NCBI GenBank assembly: GCA_002494895.1
Contig: DADA01000014.1
Coordinates: forward strand, 1 to 64,000
Reading direction: 5' to 3'
DNA: 64,000 nt
Origin: Nitrososphaera sp. UBA210
GTDB taxonomy: Archaea > Thermoproteota > Nitrososphaeria > Nitrososphaerales > Nitrososphaeraceae
Shown: piece by piece, positions 1 to 7,026 of the stretch
Layout: each line of letters begins with the position of its first letter
How positions within the stretch are numbered: position 1 is the first letter of the stretch
The notes under the pieces: generated by a model
The model's input: the letters and a program-made list of their open reading frames with translations, nothing else
Databases searched by the model: none
Told to the model about the DNA's origin: nothing
Translations under genes and position numbers: made by a program

Positions 1-2995
1 CCATCGTGTTCAGCGTAGAGTAGGCGCTTCGCTGCTGCTTTGTCGTCAGCGAATCGGTCGAGTGCGTAAAGCCGTATCCGAAGAACTGGTGTTCTTCGCC
101 TATCCTGGTCTTTATCGTTTCTATTCCCACAACGTCGCCGGCCTTTGCCTGCTTCCACGTTGCCTCGTAGAATTCGAGGGGATACCCGCTGGAGATATCG
201 ACGTTGTGCGCCTGACGCTGCACTTCGTGGGGTAATACCACAGGCTGTATCAGCAGCGGCGCGTCCATTAGACCGCCTATCTTGTCTGGAAGAAAGTCAA
301 AGGAAAAGTTGAGAAACGCATCCATCAGGAGCATTATCGAGTCGGCGTCTCCATCGCAGTCGCGCCGCTTTGCAGAATGCCAGACCGGGGAAGCCAAGCA
401 GACCTGCGAGTCGGTAAATCCGATTATCCGGCCCATTATGCCAACCGAAGTGTGCGGCGCAAGTCCTACGATCATGTGGCCCACAAGGTCGCTGACTGAC
501 GACACTTTGTAAAATGGATCCAGTTCGTACAACTTCTCCAGCTCATCATCGATGAACCTGGCGGTACTGAGGAGGTGTCTTGCAGCATCACGTGGGATAA
601 TTACGTCCTGCATCATCAGCTCGACCACTTGATCCGGCGACGTGAGCTCTTTTCCCAGCAAGTCCCGCGTGTATCCGAGGTCCTTCAACTTTTGGATGCT
701 GACATCGATCCAGGCGGGCTTGAAGTGTGTCAGCGGCTCGTTGGTCGCGTCGAACCTTATCGTGCCATCCTTGAAAGAGTACAGGCCGTGCTTTTGGCGC
801 AGTATGCCCTTCTCAAGCGGCTCCGCTGCCTTGTCCCGGCTCATCAACGATTTTACACCCTTGAACGGATCAGTGGCCGCATGCTGCACTCTTTTCTGGG
901 CGCTTTCCAGCGCGGCCTTCAGTGGATAGCTCGTAGAAGAATAGGTGTGACCGCTTCTGCCGCACTTGGGGCATTTTTCTCCCTCATTGATTTCTGTCCT
1001 ACATGCGACGCACATGCTGCGCAGCATCGTTGGCGCGCCGCAACTCCGGCAGTGAGTCCCAAGAGAGGGAATCTTGCAAACCTCGCAGTAGCGGTTTGCT
1101 ATTTCGGCATAGAAAGATGCGTCCTTGCAGGCCTTCAGTATGTCGCGTGTCGCCCCACCCTTTGCTCCCACCGGGAAAAGAACATGGATCGGAGGCTTCA
1201 TCCTGCGCTCGGATGCCTTTTCAGGCCTGCCGACCCGGACTGCAATTGTTGATGCAAATTTTGGCGCGACCTTTATACCTCCAGATTTGCATACGAGCTC
1301 CAGCGCGTCCTTGCATTCATCAGTCACAGCTCCGCCCAAGAGCCTGCGCAGCGATGCTTCCTGGCCTGCATCGTCAAGGGAAATGCTTCCGTTCAGAACG
1401 GAATGCTCTACGCCCAATCTTTCGAGGATGTCCTTTAGCCTTGGGTCGTTTTGCAGTGCTCCGGTGTTCGAGATTATTTCTTTGAGGTAGAGCGCATCTG
1501 CGACACTGATCGCTTCCCAATAGAATGAATATCTGGGATGGAGCGGAACGCCCAGCTTTTCGCTTATTTCAAATGCTTCTTCTACACCAGGAATAACTGC
1601 CATCGGGTTCTCGACAAGTTGCGCCAGCCTCTGCCTATCTACGATGTCATTGCTTTGCAGCAACTTTGAGCGAAGTTGCAGGGCCCAGATTTCCTCGACG
1701 TGGCTTGCAGGCGGCAGCTGCGCGTTATTTTCGAGAAAGTCCCCATAACTTATCAGCATGTCGCCAAGATACAAGATCTTGCTGACTCGCTGCCGGATTT
1801 TCTCAGCATCCTGAACCGTCGAGACTTTCATGACGCGGCCGTCGTCGAGCCTGACCAGCGGAGGCTCGATTGTGTCAACCAAGGCCAGGGTCGAGGCCTT
1901 GCCGGGTATGTCCATCTTGATCTGGGTGCCCGCGACTATGGCGTAGTTCAGCAGCGCCGGCACCGCCGGGTGGATTCCGACTGTTGCAAAGCCGGTATTG
2001 CAGCAACGCCCGTAGCGCAGTCTAAAGCCGCCGCCTTTTTTCGCCATCGAAAGGACCGGCCTGCCGGTGATGACCTCGGACATCCTGTGATTAGCCGCGT
2101 CGTCTTCACCAGTCTGTATCGCGCCCTTTAGTTCTTTCAGCCAGTCCCATCCATCCAGCTTCAAAGTTTCTACCAGCTTTAGGAGCTTGCGGCTGCGACC
2201 GATGAGCCCGTCGTTCATCACCCTGAGCGCGCCACCTCGAACCCTGTCGGTGGCTATCCGTCGCATGCTCTTGTGGCCGACAATCTCGACGGGGTCCGTG
2301 TCGACTCCGTCGAGTTCCACAGGCAGGCTTGAAATGCATTTCACGACATCTTCGTCAAGGACCTTGAATTGAAATCCCATAACTTCTCGCTCGTAGATCC
2401 TCAGCTCCTCTACAAACCTGCCAGTTTCGTCGTCAAAGGAATTCGCCTTGTAGCTTGCAAGGCCAGCGACCTTTCTTGCATGGTCGGCTATTAGCATGGT
2501 GAGCGCGGCTTCAGTTCCACCGGCAGACCTGATCGGGCCGGCGAACGAAACAGAAAGATATTGCGAGCCGTCGGCGTTCGATTTGATCGTTACGTCCGAT
2601 ATCCCCTGAAGCGGAGCGACAGTCACGCCCTCAGTCACAACCGCAAGCGAGACTCGCACCGCATTGTCAAGCCTGCCTTTGAGGTCGCCTGATCCGTAAT
2701 CGCCAGCTGCTATTTCTTCGGCTATCTTGAGCGCCGCCTTTTCCTTTGTGGTCTGGGAAAGGAGGGCCCGCAGCCTTGCCGCGATATCGATGTCATGCAT
2801 CTTTGCGACCCTGTCTGACAGGTCGTAAGCTATCTTTGGTTCTACAATATCTGCGACGTCGATCCCCTTGCGCCTTGCCTTTTGCGCGTGCTGGTAGTAC
2901 TGGTAGACGCTGTTGAGAATCTGTCGGTGATAATTGCGATAGTACTCTGGCATCCGGACATCCTTGAGGCGGATCTCGGCTTCCTCTAGGATCAT
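1..2995 (-). CDS. polC: DNA polymerase II (family D) large catalytic subunit DP2, C-terminus off the left edge
   Basis: Catalytic subunit of the archaeal replicative polymerase D; it pairs with DP1 encoded at 7010-8533. I read the minus strand directly: it opens MILEEAEIRLKDVRMPEYYR and stays open for about 998 codons to the window edge. A zinc-ribbon stretch (CEVC, CRSC, CVAC, CPKCG) lies near 950-1080. The active-site motif RRDCDGDADS is near 340-365, carrying the acidic residues of the double-psi beta-barrel polymerase core. Known DP2 proteins are usually somewhat over 1,100 residues, so only the extreme C-terminus is missing. No intein interrupts the DCDGD region. The ATG lies four bases after the GGGP synthase stop codon, so the two form an operon. 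Function is very secure. Confidence 0.97.
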   Translation of the reverse strand, partial: MILEEAEIRLKDVRMPEYYRNYHRQILNSVYQYYQHAQKARRKGIDVADIVEPKIAYDLSDRVAKMHDIDIAARLRALLSQTTKEKAALKIAEEIAAGDYGSGDLKGRLDNAVRVSLAVVTEGVTVAPLQGISDVTIKSNADGSQYLSVSFAGPIRSAGGTEAALTMLIADHARKVAGLASYKANSFDDETGRFVEELRIYEREVMGFQFKVLDEDVVKCISSLPVELDGVDTDPVEIVGHKSMRRIATDRVRGGALRVMNDGLIGRSRKLLKLVETLKLDGWDWLKELKGAIQTGEDDAANHRMSEVITGRPVLSMAKKGGGFRLRYGRCCNTGFATVGIHPAVPALLNYAIVAGTQIKMDIPGKASTLALVDTIEPPLVRLDDGRVMKVSTVQDAEKIRQRVSKILYLGDMLISYGDFLENNAQLPPASHVEEIWALQLRSKLLQSNDIVDRQRLAQLVENPMAVIPGVEEAFEISEKLGVPLHPRYSFYWEAISVADALYLKEIISNTGALQNDPRLKDILERLGVEHSVLNGSISLDDAGQEASLRRLLGGAVTDECKDALELVCKSGGIKVAPKFASTIAVRVGRPEKASERRMKPPIHVLFPVGAKGGATRDILKACKDASFYAEIANRYCEVCKIPSLGTHCRSCGAPTMLRSMCVACRTEINEGEKCPKCGRSGHTYSSTSYPLKAALESAQKRVQHAATDPFKGVKSLMSRDKAAEPLEKGILRQKHGLYSFKDGTIRFDATNEPLTHFKPAWIDVSIQKLKDLGYTRDLLGKELTSPDQVVELMMQDVIIPRDAARHLLSTARFIDDELEKLYELDPFYKVSSVSDLVGHMIVGLAPHTSVGIMGRIIGFTDSQVCLASPVWHSAKRRDCDGDADSIMLLMDAFLNFSFDFLPDKIGGLMDAPLLIQPVVLPHEVQRQAHNVDISSGYPLEFYEATWKQAKAGDVVGIETIKTRIGEEHQFFGYGFTHSTDSLTTKQQRSAYSTLNTM

Positions 2996-2999
2996 GCCT

Positions 3000-3770
3000 T
3001 TATCGCGACCGGATGGCTTTGAGTATTGCCGAAAACTTTTCCTCCCAGTCGCCGTCCTTTTCGATCATTGTGCCGATGACAATAATGTCGGCGCCTGACT
3101 TGGCGATCTTGGCCGCAGCTTCTGCGGTGCGAATCCCGCCGCCGACTATGAGCGTACCTTCGTAGTGCTTCCTCACCGCCGCGACCATCTCGGGCGGGAC
3201 GCTCTGCGAGGCCCCCGATCCAGCTTCGAGATACACGAACCTCATCCCCATGAACTGCGCGGCAAGAGAATACATGGCGGCTATCTTTGGTTTGTGAAAT
3301 GGTATCCCCCGGGCCCTGCCGACAAACCACGCTGCAGTCCCTTCCCCTACAATTATGTAAGCAGTGGGCAGCGGCTCTATTCCATATTTCTTTACGGCAA
3401 ACGCGCCAAGCGCCTGGGCCTCTGTGATAAAGTAGGGATTTTCAGAGTTGAGCAGCGAGCTGAACAGGATTGCGTCTGCATTTGGTGACACGCCGGTGAC
3501 GTTTCCGGGGAACAATATCACGGGGATTGTGACCTTGGCCTTGATCTCTGTCACGACCTTTGCAAGCTCTAGCTGGTCTGTCACAGAAGAGCCGCCCAAA
3601 AGCACGGCGGAAGCCCCCATGTCCTGGAGCTTTTTTGCGACTGATGCTGCATCTGTCGAGTTTTCAGAATCGATAAGCGGAAGACAGATGGTGCCTCTTT
3701 TTTTTATCTCATCGCGTAAATAATTTTCAACCTTTCCCCCGGCACCCAACTCTCTTGTTGAAAGGATCAA
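3000..3770 (-). CDS. Geranylgeranylglyceryl phosphate synthase (GGGPS)
   Basis: Makes the first ether bond of archaeal membrane lipids, joining geranylgeranyl diphosphate to sn-glycerol 1-phosphate on a TIM barrel. At 256 residues it has the expected length. Family motifs are visible: LPLIDSENSTD near the N-terminus, VILFPGNVTGVSPNADAILF, the YLEAGSGA loop, and the phosphate-binding IVGGGIRTAEAA and IVIGTMIE near the C-terminus. The start is TTG, in the sequence reading MILSTRELGAGG. It precedes the DP2 gene by four bases. An AT-rich box near 3799-3806 could serve this gene and the divergent gene at 3836 on the other strand. Linkage of a lipid gene with DP2 is unexplained but both are housekeeping genes. 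Confidence 0.95.
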   Translation of the reverse strand: MILSTRELGAGGKVENYLRDEIKKRGTICLPLIDSENSTDAASVAKKLQDMGASAVLLGGSSVTDQLELAKVVTEIKAKVTIPVILFPGNVTGVSPNADAILFSSLLNSENPYFITEAQALGAFAVKKYGIEPLPTAYIIVGEGTAAWFVGRARGIPFHKPKIAAMYSLAAQFMGMRFVYLEAGSGASQSVPPEMVAAVRKHYEGTLIVGGGIRTAEAAAKIAKSGADIIVIGTMIEKDGDWEEKFSAILKAIRSR

Positions 3771-3835
3771 GTCATTTTAAAGTTTGATGCTACGTCAGGT
3801 TTTAATACCAAACAGGCGCTATACAGATTTGTATA

Positions 3836-4213
3836 GTGTCCATGGCAGAGCCAGATGCCAATTCTACAAAGATTTTCAGGCAACTTGTTGCAAATTCTCT
3901 GTTTACTGAAAAGCAGATTTCAATAATTTCGAAAAGGCTGCAGGGAGCGCCCAAGCCAGAAAACATGAGCTCCGGCGCTTACTATAGGCAGGTTGGACAG
4001 TGCAGGGACAAAGTCCATGCCATGATGTATAGCATGATTCTTCTGCAATCGACGGGTGTGATACAGCCGGATGGGCTTGTGACATTGAGCAGGCTTGGAG
4101 AGCAGATCGGTGTGATATTCGCATCACGCGCGCGTGATGTTGTGACATTGGAACGCATCACAGACATCACATCCGTGCTCAATCAGCTGGTAAAAAGGCT
4201 GTCTAACTTGTAA
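3836..4213 (+). CDS. Unknown origin-proximal protein, about 125 aa
   Basis: I do not recognise this family. The protein is soluble-looking and mostly helical in composition, with no cysteine pair, signal or membrane segment. The start is GTG at 3836 or ATG at 3842 (MAEPDANSTKIFRQ). The gene lies between the DP2 operon and the probable origin, 54 bases before the membrane-anchored winged-helix gene at 4268 and in the same direction. Its 3' half contains an 18-bp perfect palindrome at 4122-4139 and several further GTGAC/ATCAC words, so it shares a DNA-level motif with its neighbour. The shared motif and spacing suggest the two genes act together; what they do is not known. Confidence 0.75.
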   Translation: MSMAEPDANSTKIFRQLVANSLFTEKQISIISKRLQGAPKPENMSSGAYYRQVGQCRDKVHAMMYSMILLQSTGVIQPDGLVTLSRLGEQIGVIFASRARDVVTLERITDITSVLNQLVKRLSNL

Positions 4214-4625
4214 AATAATGTCACACTATAGTGATATATCACGCGGCTGTGACATCACGCGTGATATATGGCCATAGATCTGGCTGGAATAGCCGGTGAC
4301 GTCACAACCAATGTCGTGATGTATGCCGCTCTGGCGTTCTTTTCAGGCATGGCCGGTGTGATGTTGTACCACAAGCTCGCCGGAGCGTTCCAAAAGCGTG
4401 ATTATCACGCGGACGAGAGCGTGATTGAGGCAGTCGTCCTAGAGTATTCCCGCCGGTTAGGGGACTATGACCGCGTGATTGCCGACCTCAGGACAAAGGT
4501 GGACATTCTGGAGTTGAGGGCGGAAGCGCCTGCGCAGGCTGTGACATCTGGTGTGACGTCACAGGGGCTGCAACATCACGCGCGCGTGATATTGCCCGCC
4601 GTCACGCAGCATGTCACATCACAGG
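4055..4625. repeat. Dense array of TCACGCG / GTGAC palindromic motifs across two genes
   Basis: By hand count there are about thirty GTGA or TCAC words in roughly 570 bases, where chance gives four to five. Several form perfect palindromes: CATCACGCGCGCGTGATG at 4122-4139, GTGATATATCAC at 4231-4242, ATCACGCGTGAT at 4254-4265, TGTGACGTCACA at 4552-4563, and ATCACGCGCGCGTGAT at 4575-4590. The last is the same 16-mer as the core of the first. An interrupted palindrome, GCGTGAT-T-ATCACGC, is at 4396-4410. The two identical 16-mers encode different peptides in different genes, so the constraint is on the DNA and not on the protein. It looks like a cluster of binding sites for a dimeric DNA-binding protein. 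Confidence 0.8.
4220..4267 (+). promoter_or_regulatory. Palindrome-packed leader before the gene at 4268 (putative operator)
   Basis: The 54-base gap before the ATG at 4268 is almost filled by motif copies: GTCACACTATAGTGA, GTGATATATCAC at 4231-4242, TGTGAC at 4249-4254 and ATCACGCGTGAT at 4254-4265, which ends two bases before the start codon. A protein bound here would cover any promoter or start site, so autoregulation by the downstream winged-helix protein is a natural reading. That is inference from position only. Confidence 0.55.
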
Positions 4626-4882
4626 ACGTAGAGAAGCCCGATGGTCAGAATGGGACTACAGACTATATCCTAAAGATGCTGGCAGAGAGACCCCGGATGT
4701 CCAGAGAGGTCCAGCAGGCAATCGGGAGGTCCCGCGAGCATACCGCTCGCCTAATGAAAAAGTTGGCAGCCTCCGGCCTGGTAGACAGGGATTCCTCGAC
4801 CAAGCCCTTCAGATATACCGTCACTGATTTGGGTCGTGAGAGGTTGAAGGAGAAGGTTGCATCCGAGATGCGGTCTCTTTAG
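4268..4882 (+). CDS. Membrane-anchored coiled-coil protein with C-terminal winged helix
   Basis: 204 residues. There is one hydrophobic segment at about residues 14-36 (VVMYAALAFFSGMAGVMLY), then a charged coiled-coil-like stretch at about 47-80, a low-complexity linker rich in Val/Thr/Gln/His at about 85-120, and a MarR-like winged helix at about 125-200 (MSREVQQAIGRSREHTARLMKKL, split here by the line of the helix). The linker is encoded by the palindrome array itself (TGTGACGTCACA at 4552 and the 16-mer at 4575). A DNA-binding domain tethered to the membrane next to the replication origin suggests a chromosome anchor or segregation factor, or a membrane-bound repressor. The family is not recognised. 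Its last 62 bases overlap the convergent gene at 4821. Confidence 0.8.
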   Translation: MAIDLAGIAGDVTTNVVMYAALAFFSGMAGVMLYHKLAGAFQKRDYHADESVIEAVVLEYSRRLGDYDRVIADLRTKVDILELRAEAPAQAVTSGVTSQGLQHHARVILPAVTQHVTSQDVEKPDGQNGTTDYILKMLAERPRMSREVQQAIGRSREHTARLMKKLAASGLVDRDSSTKPFRYTVTDLGRERLKEKVASEMRSL

Positions 4883-5270
4883 CTCTATAGACCCACTCTT
4901 TGCCCTGACGGTTTCTGGCAAGCCTGCCCCGCTCCGAATACCTGGACAGATAAGTTGAGATGATGCTGAGTTTTATCGGCTCGTTGAACTGGTCTTCATA
5001 GAGCTCGAGAATATCTGATGAGGTGAAGCTTCCGTAGGGGAACTTGCCTTCCACTAGGCTCCATATCCTCTCTCCAACTGAAGCTGGGGACGGCTTGTCT
5101 GTCCCGTCTGCTTGGCCATTGCGGCCGACTGACTCGATGTTGAGCAGGTCCATAAACTCTACTATCTTTAGCACCTTCTCCTTGGAGATGTTGCCCTCTA
5201 GGGAGAGATTATACTTGCTCCCCTCTGCGTCCTCTAACTCTATCTTGAACTTTCTTTTTCCCGAGCTCAT
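4821..5270 (-). CDS. Unknown protein with C-terminal winged-helix-like domain
   Basis: 149 residues. The N-terminal half (KFKIELEDAEGSKYNLSLEG) looks like a small beta-rich domain. It is followed by a helix (KEKVLKIVEFMDLLNIE) and a winged-helix-like C-terminal region at about residues 65-130 (SFTSSDILELYEDQFNEPIK, then STYLSRYSERGRLARNR). It is transcribed away from the probable origin, whose repeats begin 20-30 bases before its ATG. It converges on the membrane-anchored winged-helix gene and overlaps its end by 62 bases, so the two mRNAs are antisense to each other there. A role at the origin is inferred from location only. Confidence 0.8.
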   Translation of the reverse strand: MSSGKRKFKIELEDAEGSKYNLSLEGNISKEKVLKIVEFMDLLNIESVGRNGQADGTDKPSPASVGERIWSLVEGKFPYGSFTSSDILELYEDQFNEPIKLSIISTYLSRYSERGRLARNRQGKEWVYRAKETASRMQPSPSTSHDPNQ

Positions 5271-5440
5271 TTCCGGTAAAGGTAGCTGGACGTGTTAACG
5301 TCTTAACACTTAACAACAGCTCTGCCAACTCTGATAACAACCAGCTTAGCTATTGTTAACTCTGCATGAGGTACAAGCTAAGTTCGTTAACAAGCGAAGG
5401 TGCACTTTCAGAATTCAGACAGGGAACTGGCAGAATTTGG

Positions 5441-5462
5441 TTCCAGTGGAAATGGAGGGGTT
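5441..5462 (+). repeat. Origin recognition box, copy 1
   Basis: Reads TTCCAGTGGAAA, then TGGA, then GGGGTT. The TTCCAnTGGAAA dyad followed by a G-string is the known signature of Orc1/Cdc6 binding sites in Pyrococcus, Sulfolobus and haloarchaea. It differs from copy 2 at three positions, has the same orientation, and starts 62 bases upstream of it. Confidence 0.85.
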
Positions 5463-5502
5463 GTTGTTGGTCTGTTAACGCTGTTAATGACCGATCTTAA
5501 CA

Positions 5503-5524
5503 TTCCAGTGGAAACAAAGGGGTT
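5503..5524 (+). repeat. Origin recognition box, copy 2
   Basis: Reads TTCCAGTGGAAA, then CAAA, then GGGGTT, the closest match here to the canonical archaeal box with its dyad and G-string. It lies about 290 bases before the orc1/cdc6 start codon. A GTTAAC and two further TTAA-containing words lie between the two boxes. Confidence 0.88.
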
Positions 5525-5601
5525 CAATTCTTGGCCTTTCGGCCCTGGCCGGCCGCCGGCAGTTAACAGCAGACAATTGACTGACCAAGTGCAGTTGTGG
5601 C

Positions 5602-5627
5602 CCACCCCCTCCTTTCTACTGCAGACC
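5602..5627 (-). repeat. Degenerate origin box in inverted orientation
   Basis: On the minus strand this reads CTGCAGTAGAAA followed by GGAGGGGGTG: the dyad is imperfect, the spacer is one base shorter, and the G-string is kept. An inverted partner is common at archaeal origins, but the match is partial and could be chance. Confidence 0.4.
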
Positions 5628-5780
5628 TCTTCTCTAAGCTTATGATGTACCATGATATTGAATTGATTTGGTAATTAGTACAAGTTGATTTGAGGGTTTA
5701 AAATTGGCCTGTTAACATGGCTGTTAAGGTAAGGTTAACAAATTACTTTTCTGGATAAGAAAGCAAGGGGTGGCGGCGGG

Positions 5781-5788
5781 TTAAAATT
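5781..5788 (+). promoter_or_regulatory. TATA-like box of orc1/cdc6
   Basis: TTAAAATT is centred about 27 bases before the TTG at 5812, the spacing expected between an archaeal TATA box and the transcription start. The transcript would be leaderless, which supports TTG 5812 as the start. Confidence 0.55.
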
Positions 5789-5811
5789 GCAATGACGGGT
5801 GGATATGTCGC

Positions 5812-7026
5812 TTGAGCTCTTCGGACATTGACAATATCTTCAACAAGGCAGCGTCCGGCAGGTCGCTGTTAAGGAACAGGCAGACTCTGACCATAGACTA
5901 TGTTCCAGAAAAACTGCCGTTCAGAGACGCGGAAACAAAAACACTGGCTCAGGTATTGTCAAGCGTATTCAAGGGATCAAGGCCATCAAATCTTTTGCTG
6001 TTCGGCAAGCCTGGAACAGGCAAGACAGCGGTCGTAAAGAACGTCATTGACCGACTGACAACCAAAGCTGCCGATTCAAAGATTGAAATGATGGCTCCCG
6101 TGGTGAACGCGAAACTTGCGAACAGCCCGTACAAGGTGCTCTTTGAAATAGCTGAAGAAATAGGGATCAACCGCGGGCAGGAAGGCAGGGTTCACTTCAC
6201 CGGTTTGTCGATGGGGGAAGCCACCGACAGGATACTGCAATTCATCCAAAAGAAAAAACTCCATGTCATCCTTGTGATAGACGAGATTGACTCGCTTGTC
6301 GAGAAAAGCGGAGACGACATTCTCTACAGCTTTACAAGGGCCAACCAGCGCATGGCAAATGGCGGATTCGTATCGCTCATCGGAATTTCAAACAGCATTG
6401 ACTTTAAGGACATGCTGGACCCGCGCGTGCGCAGCAGCCTGAGCGAGGAGGAGACGGTATTCAACCCCTACACCGTCGAACAGCTCCGGCAGATCCTGCA
6501 TGAAAGATCAAAGCTTGCATTTGCAGATGGCGCGGTCACCGACGCTGCCATAAACCTGTGCGCAGCGATGGCAGGCAGAGAGCACGGCGACGCCAGAAAG
6601 GCAATCGACCTTCTGCGGATTGCCGCAGAGCTGGCCGAGCGTGAAGGCGCAGCCAAGGTAGTCGAGAATCACGTCCGCGCCGCGCAGGAAAAGATGGAGA
6701 AAGACACACCGTATGAGATGTTGAAAAACGCCCCGACCCACACGAAACTAGTCATGCTGGCAATAATGAAATCAAAGAACGGCAACACAGGCGAGGTCTA
6801 CAATCTGTATTCTGCAATATGCAAAAAGGCCGACCACGACCCGCTGACACAGCGGCGCATCACACAGATAATTAGCGATCTGGACCTGATGGGAATGGTG
6901 ACAACAGACGTAGTCAGCCAGGGCCGCTATGGCAGATCGCAAAAGATCGCGATCGCGGTCCCGCCAGCGACCATAAGGGATGCGCTGGAAGAGACAAGCC
7001 TGTCTGCACTCATTTCTGATGAGTGA
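5812..7026 (+). CDS. cdc6: Orc1/Cdc6 replication initiator
   Basis: Recognises the origin boxes and loads the MCM helicase. It is 404 residues, typical for the family. Walker A is GKPGTGKT at about residues 65-72, Walker B is LVIDEID near 154-160, a sensor-1-like LIGISNS follows near 180, and a C-terminal winged helix covers roughly 310-395. The start is TTG at 5812 because the nearby ATGs at 5792 and 5804 are out of frame. A TATA-like box sits 27 bases upstream. The last 17 bases overlap the convergent DP1 gene. The probable origin lies immediately upstream, so the initiator sits next to its own binding sites, as in many archaea. Confidence 0.96.
   Translation: MSSSDIDNIFNKAASGRSLLRNRQTLTIDYVPEKLPFRDAETKTLAQVLSSVFKGSRPSNLLLFGKPGTGKTAVVKNVIDRLTTKAADSKIEMMAPVVNAKLANSPYKVLFEIAEEIGINRGQEGRVHFTGLSMGEATDRILQFIQKKKLHVILVIDEIDSLVEKSGDDILYSFTRANQRMANGGFVSLIGISNSIDFKDMLDPRVRSSLSEEETVFNPYTVEQLRQILHERSKLAFADGAVTDAAINLCAAMAGREHGDARKAIDLLRIAAELAEREGAAKVVENHVRAAQEKMEKDTPYEMLKNAPTHTKLVMLAIMKSKNGNTGEVYNLYSAICKKADHDPLTQRRITQIISDLDLMGMVTTDVVSQGRYGRSQKIAIAVPPATIRDALEETSLSALISDE

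Larger units (their letters stand above)
5271..5811. other. oriC: Probable chromosomal replication origin
   Basis: A 540-base non-coding region immediately upstream of orc1/cdc6. It holds two same-direction copies of an origin-recognition-box-like sequence (5441-5462 and 5503-5524), a weaker inverted copy (5602-5627), seven GTTAAC hexamers (5294, 5355, 5386, 5474, 5562, 5711, 5734) and several additional TTAAC words. An AT-rich block at about 5640-5740 could be the unwinding element. Archaeal origins typically lie beside orc1/cdc6 and carry such boxes. Both PolD subunit genes flank this one. Two short open frames here are weak and appear to be chance. Confidence 0.85.

Noticed and set aside
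300..420. Possible intein in the DP2 active-site region
   Set aside because: The DCDGD motif and flanking sequence read through without interruption, so there is no intein at the usual site.
575..1490. Long plus-strand open frames opposite DP2
   Set aside because: They are shadows of the DP2 reading frame; the minus-strand translation has clear polymerase and zinc motifs and these do not resemble any protein.
5400..5653. Two 81-codon open frames in the origin region
   Set aside because: Both run through the ORB and GTTAAC repeats, have odd composition and no promoter; the region is better explained as the origin.
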